From an uncultured Lachnospiraceae bacterium (GTDB lineage Bacteria > Bacillota > Clostridia > Lachnospirales > Lachnospiraceae): DNA of 64,000 bases. The DNA lies in NCBI GenBank assembly GCA_910579465.1, contig CAJTUB010000010.1:1-64000 (forward strand), read 5' to 3'. Shown here piece after piece: positions 52,123 to 61,268 of the stretch (the first letter of the stretch is position 1; every line of letters starts with the position of its first letter). The notes under the pieces are model-generated. The model ran no database searches and was not told the origin of the DNA. It saw nothing but the letters and a program-made list of their open reading frames with translations. Position numbers and translations under genes: made by a program.

Positions 52123-52962
52123 ATGGAGCAACAGAATAGCAATATGCCTTACATTTATGAGGAAATAAAAGAAAGTATTCTGCTTGAACATCGTATAGGG
52201 GAAAATTACAAGAACATCTTTCACAAGCACAACGGTTATGAAATATACCTTCTTTTACAGGGGGATATCAATATGCTTGTCGAGCATTCCTGTGTTCATA
52301 TCGGAAGAGGTGCCTTAGCAATTATGAACCCTACGGAATATCACCTTGCCGTAAGTCTGGACGGCGGTTTATATGAACGTTATACCCTTAATCTTACCAC
52401 CAGGTTTTTGCAGAGTCTGACTACAGATAAGACCAATTTCATATCCTTTTTTGATAAAAGGAACCCGGGACAGAATAATGTTGTTACTCTGCCTGAAGAC
52501 AACATCCATACTCTGTTAGCTCTGTTCGATTCACTGAAAGGTTCGTTGGACAGCGACGCCTTTTGCAGTGACATACTTGCCAATTCATACTGTATGCAGG
52601 TGCTTTATTTTGTCTGCCAGAAATTTATTGAATCAGAAAACATACCCGCTAATATTATGCCGCCGCTGATAACGCAGACAATACAATATATAAACGATAA
52701 TATTACTGAGAGCTTCACTCTTGCCGATATCGGAAACGAACTCAGCTACAATAAGGATTATATTGGCAAAAAATTTAAGCAGTATACTGGTATCCCTCTG
52801 AAAACCTATATTCTCGAAAAAAAGATTGACCTTGCACAATCCCTTCTTACACAAGGTCAGTCTGTAACCGATACGTGTTTTAACACGGGGTTTAAGGATT
52901 ACGCCAATTTTATCCGGACCTTCAAAAAATATACCGGATATACTCCGAACAAAAGCAGATAG
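52123..52962 (+). CDS. AraC-family transcriptional regulator
   Basis: A 279-residue regulator. Residues ~20-100 form the cupin-type sensing domain (IFHKHNGYEIYLLLQGDINM, LAIMNPTEYHL). Residues ~180-279 hold two helix-turn-helix units (FTLADIGNELSYNKDYIGKKFKQYTGIPLKTYI and VTDTCFNTGFKDYANFIRTFKKYTGYTP). The start is ATG 52123 with GGAGGGG. It is divergent from GH115 with 165 bases between the start codons, and most likely activates it on sensing xylo-oligosaccharide or glucuronate. Confidence 0.93.
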   Translation: MEQQNSNMPYIYEEIKESILLEHRIGENYKNIFHKHNGYEIYLLLQGDINMLVEHSCVHIGRGALAIMNPTEYHLAVSLDGGLYERYTLNLTTRFLQSLTTDKTNFISFFDKRNPGQNNVVTLPEDNIHTLLALFDSLKGSLDSDAFCSDILANSYCMQVLYFVCQKFIESENIPANIMPPLITQTIQYINDNITESFTLADIGNELSYNKDYIGKKFKQYTGIPLKTYILEKKIDLAQSLLTQGQSVTDTCFNTGFKDYANFIRTFKKYTGYTPNKSR

Positions 52963-52971
52963 GAAAACTCT

Positions 52972-53000
52972 TTTCAAGTCCCGGTGTTCTGTGATATAAT
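52972..53000 (+). promoter_or_regulatory. possible promoter of the chemoreceptor gene
   Basis: TTTCAA (52972-52977), 17 bases, TATAAT (52995-53000), 58 bases before the start. The -35 is weak. Confidence 0.45.
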
Positions 53001-53057
53001 GATGTGTCGTAGTGCATAAATTAATTAGACAAAAATAGCTTAAGAGGAGAGAGAACC

Positions 53058-55061
53058 ATGGCAGTAAAAACATTAAGAGGAAAGCTGGCTGTTTCGATTT
53101 CGGCGGTTACGCTGGTCTGTATGATGATTATGGCGGTGATTACATATAATATTTCATCAGGCCAGGTAGAGAAGCTGTCCATTGACAGTTACCGGGTGAG
53201 CACGGAAAACACAACCAACCAGATTCGGACATGGCTTACCGCGGAGCAGGAGCTTCTTTTAAATCAGGCAGCTATGATAGAGGTAACAAAGGAGTATGAA
53301 CAGAAGTTCCTGGCAGAGTATCTTACGGGAATTGTAAACGGCTATAACGAGGAAGGGTATATCTATGACCTGTACTATACGTCGCAGGAAAACGTCATGG
53401 CGTCCGGTACCGGCTATGTACCGGACCCTTCCGTAGATTTTACAAAGCGGAGCTGGTATCAGGAGGCGCTTGGCACGGACGGGGTAGCATTTTCCACGCC
53501 ATACCGGGATTATGATTCCGGAAGCCTTGTTATTACGCTTTCGGTCCGGATTATGGACGGAGGTACGGTAAAGGGTGTGCTGGCAGCGGATATTTTTGTC
53601 GATACCCTTGTCCAGATTGTCGGGAGCCAGACGCTTCCGGAGGACAGCTATTGCTTTCTGGCAGACTCCGCCTATGGCGTAGTGACGCATCCGGGCGATG
53701 CCTTTGCCTATGTGGACGATGAGCCGGTCAGCATTGATGCGGGCGGGATTGCTTCCTATGCGGAGCTTGCGCAGGCAGTAAAGGGCGGGAAGACGTCTGT
53801 TACGCTGAAGGATTACGACGGCGTGACGAGGACCTTTTATATCAACCCGATTGAGGATTGCGGCTGGTACGTGATTACCGCGGTCAGCAGCAGCGTCATC
53901 CAGAAGCAGACGTCGCTTTTGTTCCGCGCCTATGCCGTGATTTTGCTTGCGTCGGTGCTGGTGGTAGTCGGGGTGGTGGTTCTTCTCGCAAAAACCGTGA
54001 CAAGACCGATTGTAAAACTGACAGAGCAGATTCAGAGCGGCTCCGTCGGGCAGAGCAGTGCTGTATCCTCTACGAAGGAAATCGAAGAGCTCTATATGGA
54101 GTTTAATAAGCTGATGGGCAATCTGAGCGGTCTGCTCTCTGTCTGCGGGCAGGCAGAGCAGGACCTGGACGGCTTCGGCAGCTCAATTCAGAAGGTAACG
54201 GAGGAAATCACTGCAGGAATCGGGAAGGTAGATGAGCAGATGGACCGGATTGTCGATACGCTCAACAGCCAGGCAGAGGATATGGAGGAGCGGAAGAAGG
54301 GACTGGAGCTGTTTGACGAGAGCGTTTCCCTGTTCCGGACGAACTTTACGGTGATGGAAGGCTCTATAGCTGCAATGATTTCACATCTTGGCGAGTCGGT
54401 GCAGAGCGCAAAGGAGTTAGAAACCTCGTCGGATATCTCCGGCGGGCATGTCCGGAACATCTATGAGGATATCGGCAGGCTGGAGGAAATGTCGGAGAAT
54501 ATTACAGTAATTGTTTCAACGATTATGGGAATCTCCTCCCAGACGAACCTTCTGGCGCTGAATGCGTCGATTGAGGCAGCAAGGGCCGGAGAGGCCGGGA
54601 AGGGCTTTGCGGTTGTCGCAGAGGAAATCCGTGTACTTGCCGGAAATACTGCACAGGCAACCGAGAATATCCGCAGCCAGGTAAGCGGGATACAGACGCT
54701 GATTCAGAGTATTGCAAAGGTAATTGCAGGAGCGTCACAGGACTTTGATAAGAATGTATCCGCATCGCAGAAGGTGCTGGAGCTGCTGATGAAAATCAAC
54801 GGCTCGGTGGCAGATGCCGAAAAGGTCAACGGCGAATTAAAGGCGTCGCTGCAGGAGTTCATTGAAAACCAGAGGATGATAACGCAGATGTTCCATTCGA
54901 TTGATGAGAATATCCGAATTTGTCAGGAGGCTGGCGTAGAGGCATTGGAAAGCACAAAGCAGCAGACGCAGACGGCAGAGGAGCTGATAACGCAAAGCAG
55001 GCAGTTTGCCGCTCTTTCGGAGGATTTCCGGGAGACAACCGGCAAATTCAAGCAGTCGTAA
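53058..55061 (+). CDS. methyl-accepting chemotaxis protein with dCache sensor
   Basis: Transmembrane chemoreceptor of 667 residues. A first helix at ~10-30, then an extracellular double-Cache domain (~35-285; FTKRSWYQEALGTDGVAFSTPYRDYDSG, VKGVLAADIFVDTL, GWYVITAVSS), a second helix at ~292-315, a HAMP-like linker, and the signalling hairpin with SQTNLLALNASIEAARAGEAGKGFAVVAEEIRVLA. dCache receptors often bind amino acids. The start ATG 53058 has AGAGGAGAG. No other chemotaxis gene is near. Confidence 0.94.
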   Translation: MAVKTLRGKLAVSISAVTLVCMMIMAVITYNISSGQVEKLSIDSYRVSTENTTNQIRTWLTAEQELLLNQAAMIEVTKEYEQKFLAEYLTGIVNGYNEEGYIYDLYYTSQENVMASGTGYVPDPSVDFTKRSWYQEALGTDGVAFSTPYRDYDSGSLVITLSVRIMDGGTVKGVLAADIFVDTLVQIVGSQTLPEDSYCFLADSAYGVVTHPGDAFAYVDDEPVSIDAGGIASYAELAQAVKGGKTSVTLKDYDGVTRTFYINPIEDCGWYVITAVSSSVIQKQTSLLFRAYAVILLASVLVVVGVVVLLAKTVTRPIVKLTEQIQSGSVGQSSAVSSTKEIEELYMEFNKLMGNLSGLLSVCGQAEQDLDGFGSSIQKVTEEITAGIGKVDEQMDRIVDTLNSQAEDMEERKKGLELFDESVSLFRTNFTVMEGSIAAMISHLGESVQSAKELETSSDISGGHVRNIYEDIGRLEEMSENITVIVSTIMGISSQTNLLALNASIEAARAGEAGKGFAVVAEEIRVLAGNTAQATENIRSQVSGIQTLIQSIAKVIAGASQDFDKNVSASQKVLELLMKINGSVADAEKVNGELKASLQEFIENQRMITQMFHSIDENIRICQEAGVEALESTKQQTQTAEELITQSRQFAALSEDFRETTGKFKQS

Positions 55062-55264
55062 GGCACAATCCGGCGGGAGGCGCATACCATAGAGCAACGG
55101 GAATTTTGCATCGTATGTGTCAATGAACTTTCTGTGATTTTCCTTGATTTCTGGAAAATTATCCCGTATAATGAAATGCGGATTCCGGGATAAGGAACAG
55201 AATGCTGCAGGATTCGCCGGAAATTTGAAAAAGACTGTATCGGACAAGAGAAAGGAGCATACTT

Positions 55265-55504
55265 ATGAGATATAAAACATCCGGAGTTTGTTCAAGTGCG
55301 ATTGATTTTGATATAGAGGACGGCTGTATAAAGAATGTCCGGTTTACCGGAGGATGCAAAGGGAATCTGCAGGGAATTGCGCGTCTTGTGGAGGGAATGC
55401 CTGCAGAAGAGGTAATTGCCCGTTTAGAAGGGATAAAGTGCGGCTTTAAGCCTACGTCCTGCCCGGATCAGTTAGCAAAGGCATTGAAGGAATGGAGGGC
55501 ATAA
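55265..55504 (+). CDS. TSCPD-domain protein (TIGR03905 type)
   Basis: A 79-residue protein built around GVCSSAIDFDIEDGCIKNVRFTGGCKGN and closing with GFKPTSCPDQLAKAL. This domain is also found at the C-terminus of some ribonucleotide reductases; as a free protein its role is unknown. The conserved cysteines suggest metal or redox binding. The start ATG 55265 has AAAGGAG. murG starts seven bases after its stop region. Confidence 0.9.
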   Translation: MRYKTSGVCSSAIDFDIEDGCIKNVRFTGGCKGNLQGIARLVEGMPAEEVIARLEGIKCGFKPTSCPDQLAKALKEWRA

Positions 55505-55510
55505 CGCCTT

Positions 55511-56575
55511 ATGAAACATATTGTATTTACCGGCGGCGGTACTGCCGGACATGTAACGCCGAATATTGCGCTGTTTTCTTCGGTAAAGGAAGCGGGCTAT
55601 CAGATTTCTTACATCGGCTCTTATGACGGGATTGAAAAGGAGCTGATTGCCGGGCAGGGGATTCCGTATTACGGGATTTCCTCGGGGAAGCTCCGTCGTT
55701 ATTTTGACCCGAAGAACTTTTCCGACCCGTTTAAGGTCATCAAAGGCTACTTTCAGGCGAAAAAGCTGTTAAAAAAAATAAATCCGAGCATTGTATTTTC
55801 CAAGGGCGGCTTTGTTTCCGTCCCGGTTGTGCTTGCAGCAAGAAAAAGGAAGATTCCGTGCATTATCCATGAGTCGGATATTACGCCGGGGCTTGCCAAT
55901 AAGCTTGCCATTCCTTCTGCAACGAAGGTCTGCGCCAATTTTCCGGAGACTCTGGAGTATCTTCCAAAGAATAAGGCGGTTCTGACCGGCTCCCCGATTC
56001 GTGCGGAGCTGTTTTCCGGCAACCGGATTAAGGGGCTTGACTTTTGCGGCTTTACTGCTAACAAGCCGGTACTGCTAATTATCGGCGGAAGCACCGGAGC
56101 GGCAGCGCTGAACAATGCAGTGCGGGATTTGCTGCCGACGCTTTTGCAGCAGTTCCAGATTATTCATTTGTGCGGAAAGGGAAAAACCGATGAAGCGTTT
56201 GCGGGACGCGCAGGCTATGTGCAGTATGAGTATATCGATAAGGAGCTGAAGGATTTGTTTGCAGCGGCAGACCTTATCGTGTCCCGGGCAGGGGCTAACG
56301 CAATCTGTGAGCTTCTGGCACTGCGCAAGCCGAATATTTTAATCCCGCTTTCTGCAGCGGCAAGCCGCGGGGACCAGATTCTCAATGCCGAATCGTTTGA
56401 GCGGCAGGGCTTTTCTTATGTCTTAAAGGAGGAGGAGGTTACAAACGAGACGCTGCTCAGCGCGGTCAATGAGGTCTACCAGAACCGGGAGCGTTATATC
56501 GCCGCAATGAGTGAAAGTAAGCTGAATCATGCAGTAGAAACGATTACGGAACTGATCGTGAAATTATCAAAGTAG
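55511..56575 (+). CDS. murG: undecaprenyl-PP-MurNAc-pentapeptide-UDPGlcNAc GlcNAc transferase
   Basis: Adds GlcNAc to lipid I to make lipid II on the inner membrane face. 354 residues of GT-B fold. TGGGTAGHVTPNIAL at the N-terminus, FSKGGFVSVPVVLAA, HESDITPGLANKL, IGGSTGAAALNNAV and the UDP-GlcNAc region SRAGANAICELLALRKPNILIPLSAAASRGDQ are all present. The start ATG 55511 lies six bases after the TSCPD gene, with GGAGGGC as ribosome binding site. It is followed by a hairpin and then the AT-rich island. Confidence 0.96.
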   Translation: MKHIVFTGGGTAGHVTPNIALFSSVKEAGYQISYIGSYDGIEKELIAGQGIPYYGISSGKLRRYFDPKNFSDPFKVIKGYFQAKKLLKKINPSIVFSKGGFVSVPVVLAARKRKIPCIIHESDITPGLANKLAIPSATKVCANFPETLEYLPKNKAVLTGSPIRAELFSGNRIKGLDFCGFTANKPVLLIIGGSTGAAALNNAVRDLLPTLLQQFQIIHLCGKGKTDEAFAGRAGYVQYEYIDKELKDLFAAADLIVSRAGANAICELLALRKPNILIPLSAAASRGDQILNAESFERQGFSYVLKEEEVTNETLLSAVNEVYQNRERYIAAMSESKLNHAVETITELIVKLSK

Positions 56576-56588
56576 GAAGAGGTAAGGA

Positions 56589-56619
56589 GGGGCTGACGCT
56601 GCATTTTCTGCGCAGCCCC
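56589..56619 (+). terminator. hairpin after murG
   Basis: GGGGCTG-A-CGC (56589-56599) pairs with GCGCAGCCCC (56610-56619). No strong T-run follows. It marks the edge between core DNA and the AT-rich region. Confidence 0.65.
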
Positions 56620-56643
56620 ATAAAGAGTTATCTGTTGTATTTA

Positions 56644-57576
56644 TTACATCTGTTCTAGTTCATTCAGGATTTTTTCTATGTTCTTTGTGTAAAATTCCGA
56701 GAAGGTCACTCCGCTATGTTCAAATTGCTTTAACAGCTCCACAAAGTTATCAATAAAAATAAAGATTTTACGCTGACGTTCCTGTTCTACGGAAATATCA
56801 AACTTTGGAAACAGTATGCGGTTTTCCTCCATAAAACGTATCTGAAACGCTCTGACAAAATATTCGTTTATTACAGCATAATCCGTATTATAGCTGTTAA
56901 GCATATTCTTGTGGGCTTCGAAAAAACGCATATGTTTTTTTAGCAGCTCTTTGTTCCTCTCAACAATCGGGTTTACAAAGCAATGCGCATATTCGTGTGC
57001 GATTCCCATAGCAAAAAAATCAAATTTCCCGTCTGGCCTGCCGGTTTCATCATAGCGTGGCATACAGCGGACAGTGTAAGCAATATTTTTTTCTCCCTGT
57101 GAAATGCCAAACCCATAGTTCCCGGCAATGGGGCATAAAATTAGATGAAATTCATCAGGTTTGCTTTTGAAATAGGTTTCAATATAGGCAATCCATGTAT
57201 CGAAATCGCAGGAGTTTACATATGCAAGGATTCCTTTATAATAGCTTTCCTGCGTATGGAAAAAATCATCAAGGCGGCTTTCTTCGGCAAAGCTTACGGT
57301 TTCCCGCGCCCATAAATTAAGCTTATGCGAGTCCTCTTTCAAAATGTTTTCCAGATTCAAAATTGCTTTCAATGGACGGATATGAAAAAAGTAATCCTCC
57401 GTTATCAATTTCTTTGTAATTTTCACTGCCGCATGGTTCTTATATGACCCGAACCAATCAGATATACTTTTCGAATAAATTTTATTTTCAAGATATTGTA
57501 CTGTCGTTTCCTGCTCCTTTGCAAGATAGAGCAGAACCTGTACAAGCTCTACCCGTCGATTGATTTCCGCTTTCAT
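56644..57576 (-). CDS. putative zinc metalloprotease (HEYAH; DUF4932-like)
   Basis: A 310-residue protein with a zinc-protease motif, HEYAHCFVNP, at ~196-205 and a downstream acidic helix (NEYFVRAFQIRFMEE) that could supply the third ligand. Nothing suggests secretion; there is no signal peptide. The DUF4932 assignment is from the spacing of these motifs and is tentative. The start ATG 57576 has GGAGGAACC. It follows the ThsB-like gene on the same strand with a 70-base gap, so it could belong to the defence run or be a separate gene. Confidence 0.75.
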   Translation of the reverse strand: MKAEINRRVELVQVLLYLAKEQETTVQYLENKIYSKSISDWFGSYKNHAAVKITKKLITEDYFFHIRPLKAILNLENILKEDSHKLNLWARETVSFAEESRLDDFFHTQESYYKGILAYVNSCDFDTWIAYIETYFKSKPDEFHLILCPIAGNYGFGISQGEKNIAYTVRCMPRYDETGRPDGKFDFFAMGIAHEYAHCFVNPIVERNKELLKKHMRFFEAHKNMLNSYNTDYAVINEYFVRAFQIRFMEENRILFPKFDISVEQERQRKIFIFIDNFVELLKQFEHSGVTFSEFYTKNIEKILNELEQM

Positions 57577-57646
57577 GGTTCCTCCTTGGCGTTTATTTTT
57601 AAGGAAAACAAAACTAAATATTATTTATTCAAATACTAATGAGAAT

Positions 57647-58156
57647 TTATCCAATAGCATTTTTAACCGCTTGATAATCCCAATAATACTGTCCATTTTC
57701 ATAATAACACATGGCTGTATGAGTTCCAACGTTTTTTACCGCATCTGGACATTTAGACTTATTTACTGTTGCTGCATTATATAAAACAACAATTTTCAAG
57801 CCATCTCTAACAGCTTTCTCACATTCATACTCGACGTAACTTCGATAATCAACAGAATAGCCTCGTCCACATGTGTGTGTATAACTATTGTAACTTCCAC
57901 AATACTGACAACTTCCACTTTGCACTGTTGTTGTATTATTACCCACAATCAAAACGAAAGTTTTAGAAGCATCTAATCTTTTATTCAGCGAAGATTTGAT
58001 ACTACAATTCAAACTATTATCTCGTGCTTGCATTAAATCATGAGCATCTGTAAAAGATAAACTCCAATACTTACTATTATTCCATTTATGTAACTGTTCC
58101 ACCGCATCGTAATCTCCTGACCAATCAGCCGCAATATATGTCCTTGTTCTGTACAT
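57647..58156 (-). CDS. thsB: TIR-like protein, ThsB of a Thoeris system
   Basis: A 169-residue TIR-like (DUF1863/MTH538) protein. The opening YRTRTYIAADWSGDYDAVEQLHKWNN, then SFTDAHDLMQARDNSLNCSIKSSLNKRLDASKTFVLIVGNNT and the catalytic-Glu helix YVEYECEKAVRDG match ThsB proteins, which sense infection and make an NAD-derived signal. A small cysteine cluster (CQYCGS, HTCGRG) sits between. The start is ATG 58156 with GAGGAGA; the 58183 frame is discounted. It lies 19 bases after the ThsA-like gene. In type II Thoeris the signal is reported to be a histidine-ADP-ribose conjugate; that is from the family, not from this sequence. Confidence 0.8.
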   Translation of the reverse strand: MYRTRTYIAADWSGDYDAVEQLHKWNNSKYWSLSFTDAHDLMQARDNSLNCSIKSSLNKRLDASKTFVLIVGNNTTTVQSGSCQYCGSYNSYTHTCGRGYSVDYRSYVEYECEKAVRDGLKIVVLYNAATVNKSKCPDAVKNVGTHTAMCYYENGQYYWDYQAVKNAIG

Positions 58157-58175
58157 AATATTTCTCCTCTCATAT

Positions 58176-59069
58176 TTAATCAAAGATAGACACTTTATTT
58201 CTATCTTTTTGATAAACTACTATGTTAATAGTTCCATGTATTTTTTCATTATACAATGAAAGTACTGATTTTGTAATTTGAAGCGAGTCATAATGCGTTA
58301 AACCCGCTCTTGACCTGCCAGTTCCCATCAATGTTATATACATTTGATACCCCTGTCCATTTATATCATAAAATTCCAATAGCTTTTTCAAACATTTAAT
58401 AATTTCTTCTTTTGAAGCCTTTGATTTATTGTTTTCATCAAATTCTGATAATGCTAATAGAAAAAACTCAATATCATTTTTTCCTTCGACAACAACTATC
58501 GTTCCATTTTCAAAGCATTTTCGTTTTCCACGTTTCTTTTCTTGTTCACTCAACTCTTTAATAGGCATAATACCTTTTAGTGAAAGATAGTTATCTATTG
58601 CAGAATCTATATCGCTTATCTGGAATCCATGTTTTATCATGTTCTTTATCCATAATCCATGAACTGTTGTAGGTGATACAAGCGGTTTGTCATATAAGGA
58701 TAAGTTTTCATCAACAATAGTATCGAAACATGTATTTACAGGAATAACTACAATTTTCTTTGTCTTATCTTTTTTAGGAAATCCCAATTTCATAATATCA
58801 GCATAACAAATATTTATCTTTTCATCTCCATTATCCCAAATCAGATAATTTCTTTTTATTATGCATATCCATAAAATACTCGTAATCAATGCTACACCTA
58901 AAATTGATAAAAAAATTAAAATTTTCACATAAATATTTGTTATTCCCACATCTTCCCACGTTATGAATGATAATACTATTGAGAGAATAGTAAATAAACC
59001 ACCCGCAATTGTTAAAGTTGTTTTACCTATATTCTCAACATTTTTCTTCACAAATTCTAAAAACTCCAC
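58176..59069 (-). CDS. thsA: TM-Macro effector, ThsA of a type II Thoeris system
   Basis: A 297-residue protein. Two membrane helices at ~15-37 and ~45-67 (TTLTIAGGLFTILSIVLSFI; VKILIFLSILGVALITSILWICII) precede a ThsA-type Macro domain (DUF6430): IVVIPVNTCFDTIVDENLSL, VHGLWIKNM, FENGTIVVVEGKNDIEFFLLALSEFD, GTGRSRAGL. The Macro domain would bind the ADP-ribose-based signal from ThsB and the helices would disrupt the membrane. The start is GTG 59069: AAAGGAAG lies six bases upstream, whereas the ATGs at 59105 and 59147 have none and would overlap the methyltransferase gene. Confidence 0.78.
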   Translation of the reverse strand: MEFLEFVKKNVENIGKTTLTIAGGLFTILSIVLSFITWEDVGITNIYVKILIFLSILGVALITSILWICIIKRNYLIWDNGDEKINICYADIMKLGFPKKDKTKKIVVIPVNTCFDTIVDENLSLYDKPLVSPTTVHGLWIKNMIKHGFQISDIDSAIDNYLSLKGIMPIKELSEQEKKRGKRKCFENGTIVVVEGKNDIEFFLLALSEFDENNKSKASKEEIIKCLKKLLEFYDINGQGYQMYITLMGTGRSRAGLTHYDSLQITKSVLSLYNEKIHGTINIVVYQKDRNKVSIFD

Positions 59070-59121
59070 TATACACTTCCTTTCTAATCTAAACAAAGCA
59101 TACATTCTTAATCTAATATGT

Positions 59122-60321
59122 TTACATAACTGATACACATATAGCAAAAAATATTTCTTCTAATTCATGTTCAAGTTGTATCTTATAATCATCAATTATA
59201 ATCATATTTGATGGGATATCAACATGCTTTGTTAAATTGTCATTTTGAGTACGTATCAAAATTGTTGCACTACATTTCTTTCTCTTTCCTGCATTTTTTA
59301 GCAATTCCACTGCCTCACTAAAACTTTCTGTTGCTTTTTGAATTTTTACTGCCACAGGCGCATTTTTATAATATTTTTTGAGAAATCCGTCAATTCCCTT
59401 ATTCCTTTGCACCACATCACAATCCAATTGATTTAAAATGGCACTATCAACATCACTTTTTGTCTTATATGATTCAATACCTAATTTCAGTAATCTGGAT
59501 TCTGTTTTATGCGGATTTTTTAATCTGTTTTCGGATATTTCTACTGCATCCCGGCTAATATCAATTCCTATTCCTTTTCTATTAACTAATTCAGCCGCGA
59601 CCATTGTCGTTCCACTCCCGCAAAAAGGGTCAAGCACTGTATCGCCTACATCAGTACTAATACGAATGATTCTTTCTAGTAATTCAATAGGCTTTTGCGT
59701 AGGATATCCAACTCGTTCTTTAGCTTTAGGGTTTAAAAATGGAATCTCCCAAACATCCGACATTGGTACTCCCTTTTTCTCTTTTGATAAAATAACTTCG
59801 CCATTGTCATCATGCTTATAAATTGCTTTCCCTCTATTATCCCTCACTCTCTCTTGAAGAATTTGGTCAATATTAGTAGTTGGAGAATACTCTGTATAAA
59901 TAATATTAAATTTATAGTTATTTGTTTTAGAATAAAAGAAAATTGTTTGATGTCCTGGCAATAATCCTTTTTTTGAATTAGACCATCTCTTATAAGCCCA
60001 TATAATCTCACTTCTAAAATTTTCTTCTCCAAAAATATCATCTAATATTATTCTCAAATAATGTGATGCCTTTTCATCACAATGCAAAAATATACTTCCT
60101 GTATCTTTTAAAACTCGTTTTAACTCATATACACGTACTTTCATATAATCCAAATATTCTTCTCGACTATTCCAAACGTCTCCAAAAAAATATTCAGTCC
60201 CTTGTGTATCTTTCAAAGATTGCATTTTCTGCGTAAAAAAAGGTGGGTCTAAATAAATCATATCAACCGAATTACTATCTATCTGTTTCAGAATGTTCAA
60301 ACAATCTCCATGTATTACCAT
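59122..60321 (-). CDS. type II DNA methyltransferase (N4/N6, beta class)
   Basis: A 399-residue modification enzyme. Motif IV is DMIYLDPPFF near the N-terminus and motif I is DPFCGSGTTMVAA at ~220, the order of the beta class. GYPTQKPIELLERII precedes motif I as usual. The C-terminal ~130 residues (KSDVDSAILNQLDCDVVQRNKGIDGF, ATESFSEAVELL) are extra and may be an additional nucleic-acid or nuclease-like domain. The start ATG 60321 has AAGGAAGTGA and lies seven bases after the endonuclease stop. It would protect the host from the neighbouring ApaLI-like enzyme. Confidence 0.92.
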   Translation of the reverse strand: MVIHGDCLNILKQIDSNSVDMIYLDPPFFTQKMQSLKDTQGTEYFFGDVWNSREEYLDYMKVRVYELKRVLKDTGSIFLHCDEKASHYLRIILDDIFGEENFRSEIIWAYKRWSNSKKGLLPGHQTIFFYSKTNNYKFNIIYTEYSPTTNIDQILQERVRDNRGKAIYKHDDNGEVILSKEKKGVPMSDVWEIPFLNPKAKERVGYPTQKPIELLERIIRISTDVGDTVLDPFCGSGTTMVAAELVNRKGIGIDISRDAVEISENRLKNPHKTESRLLKLGIESYKTKSDVDSAILNQLDCDVVQRNKGIDGFLKKYYKNAPVAVKIQKATESFSEAVELLKNAGKRKKCSATILIRTQNDNLTKHVDIPSNMIIIDDYKIQLEHELEEIFFAICVSVM

Positions 60322-60328
60322 TTCACTA

Positions 60329-60952
60329 TCACTTCCTTGAATCTGCAATTTTCTGAAGAACATCCAGCAAATCAATGTCTGTCAATTCTTTTATATATTC
60401 CCAAGCAGCATCACCATAATAATATTGTCCGCCAATCCCCCTATACAACGTTTCTAAAGTTTCTTGAATTTTTTTTGCCTGCGAACGTTGTGGATAATAG
60501 AACATAACTCTTATAGGTGTATAGCCTTTCTCATTTATAACTTTAACTCGTGTATGCTCTTTTGTAATATGATCCCCATCTGTTGTTGCATCCCTCCATT
60601 TTATTTCATGTGCCATTCCATTAACCAAACAATCAATTTCAAAGGTCTTTGGTCTGCTCCCTAGTGTATTGGGAATTCTTACTTTTGCAGCTTCAGAATA
60701 CTTATGCTTTATGCACATACAAGCAGCTTCTTCCAAAAACGCACCTGCATACTTATATAAGAATCGTCCTTTATTCTGATATAAATCAATAAGATTTCCT
60801 TCTTCATTAGTAACCCCTAATACTCTATATATCAAATAATGCGATGTGTCATCACTTTTCATTTCCTCAATTCGAGCATCTACTTGATTTTTAAGCTCTG
60901 ATGCATATTTATCTGCAAGTTCTTTGATTTTCACATATATGTTCATATTCAT
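60329..60952 (-). CDS. ApaLI-like type II restriction endonuclease
   Basis: A 207-residue nuclease. The pattern YRVLGVTNEEGNLIDLYQNKGRFLYKYAGAFLEEAA and the PD-(D/E)xK centre FEIDCLVNGMAHEIKWRDATTDGDH, with Asp and the ExK, fit the ApaLI family, whose founder cuts GTGCAC. The target of this enzyme is not proven. The start ATG 60952 lies 31 bases after the HTH gene. It precedes the methyltransferase, which is less common than the opposite order, and is consistent with delayed control by a C protein. Confidence 0.85.
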   Translation of the reverse strand: MNMNIYVKIKELADKYASELKNQVDARIEEMKSDDTSHYLIYRVLGVTNEEGNLIDLYQNKGRFLYKYAGAFLEEAACMCIKHKYSEAAKVRIPNTLGSRPKTFEIDCLVNGMAHEIKWRDATTDGDHITKEHTRVKVINEKGYTPIRVMFYYPQRSQAKKIQETLETLYRGIGGQYYYGDAAWEYIKELTDIDLLDVLQKIADSRK

Positions 60953-60983
60953 ATCTTCCTCACAATCATCTTAAAAATTATCT

Positions 60984-61196
60984 CTACTTGATTTTCTCAT
61001 CAGAAAATTCCATTATATCACCTATATTACAATTCGGTGACATACATATTTTATACAGACTTTCCGATGATACTGTTTCTCCTTTTCCCATTTTCGCCAG
61101 AACGTTGAAACTAATCCCTGCCATATCTTTTAAATCTGTTCGTTTCATTTTTCTGTCTATTAATAATTTCCATAATTTATCATAACACACAGGCAT
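60984..61196 (-). CDS. Cro/CI-type HTH controller of the restriction operon
   Basis: A 70-residue helix-turn-helix protein of the YozG/HTH_26 type: DKLWKLLIDRKMKRTDLKDMAGISFNVLAKMGKGE, then LYKICMSPNCNIGDIMEF. Such small C proteins time endonuclease expression in type II systems. The start ATG 61196 has AGGTAGGG. It is the first gene of the five-gene minus-strand run and has a promoter at 61228-61256. No clear C-box was found. Confidence 0.85.
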   Translation of the reverse strand: MPVCYDKLWKLLIDRKMKRTDLKDMAGISFNVLAKMGKGETVSSESLYKICMSPNCNIGDIMEFSDEKIK

Positions 61197-61227
61197 AATA
61201 TTTCCCTACCTTTTATTATCTCATATT

Positions 61228-61256
61228 AGCATATCACACTTTCCTCTATACATCAA
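61228..61256 (-). promoter_or_regulatory. promoter of the restriction-Thoeris operon
   Basis: On the minus strand TTGATG (61256-61251), 17 bases, TATGCT (61233-61228). The insertion element's target duplication begins four bases upstream of the -35. Confidence 0.65.
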
Positions 61257-61268
61257 GATAATCTCACG

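Noticed and set aside
56589..56643. Possible attachment site at the edge of the AT-rich island
   Set aside because: No tRNA gene and no direct repeat of this sequence was found at the other side within the window.
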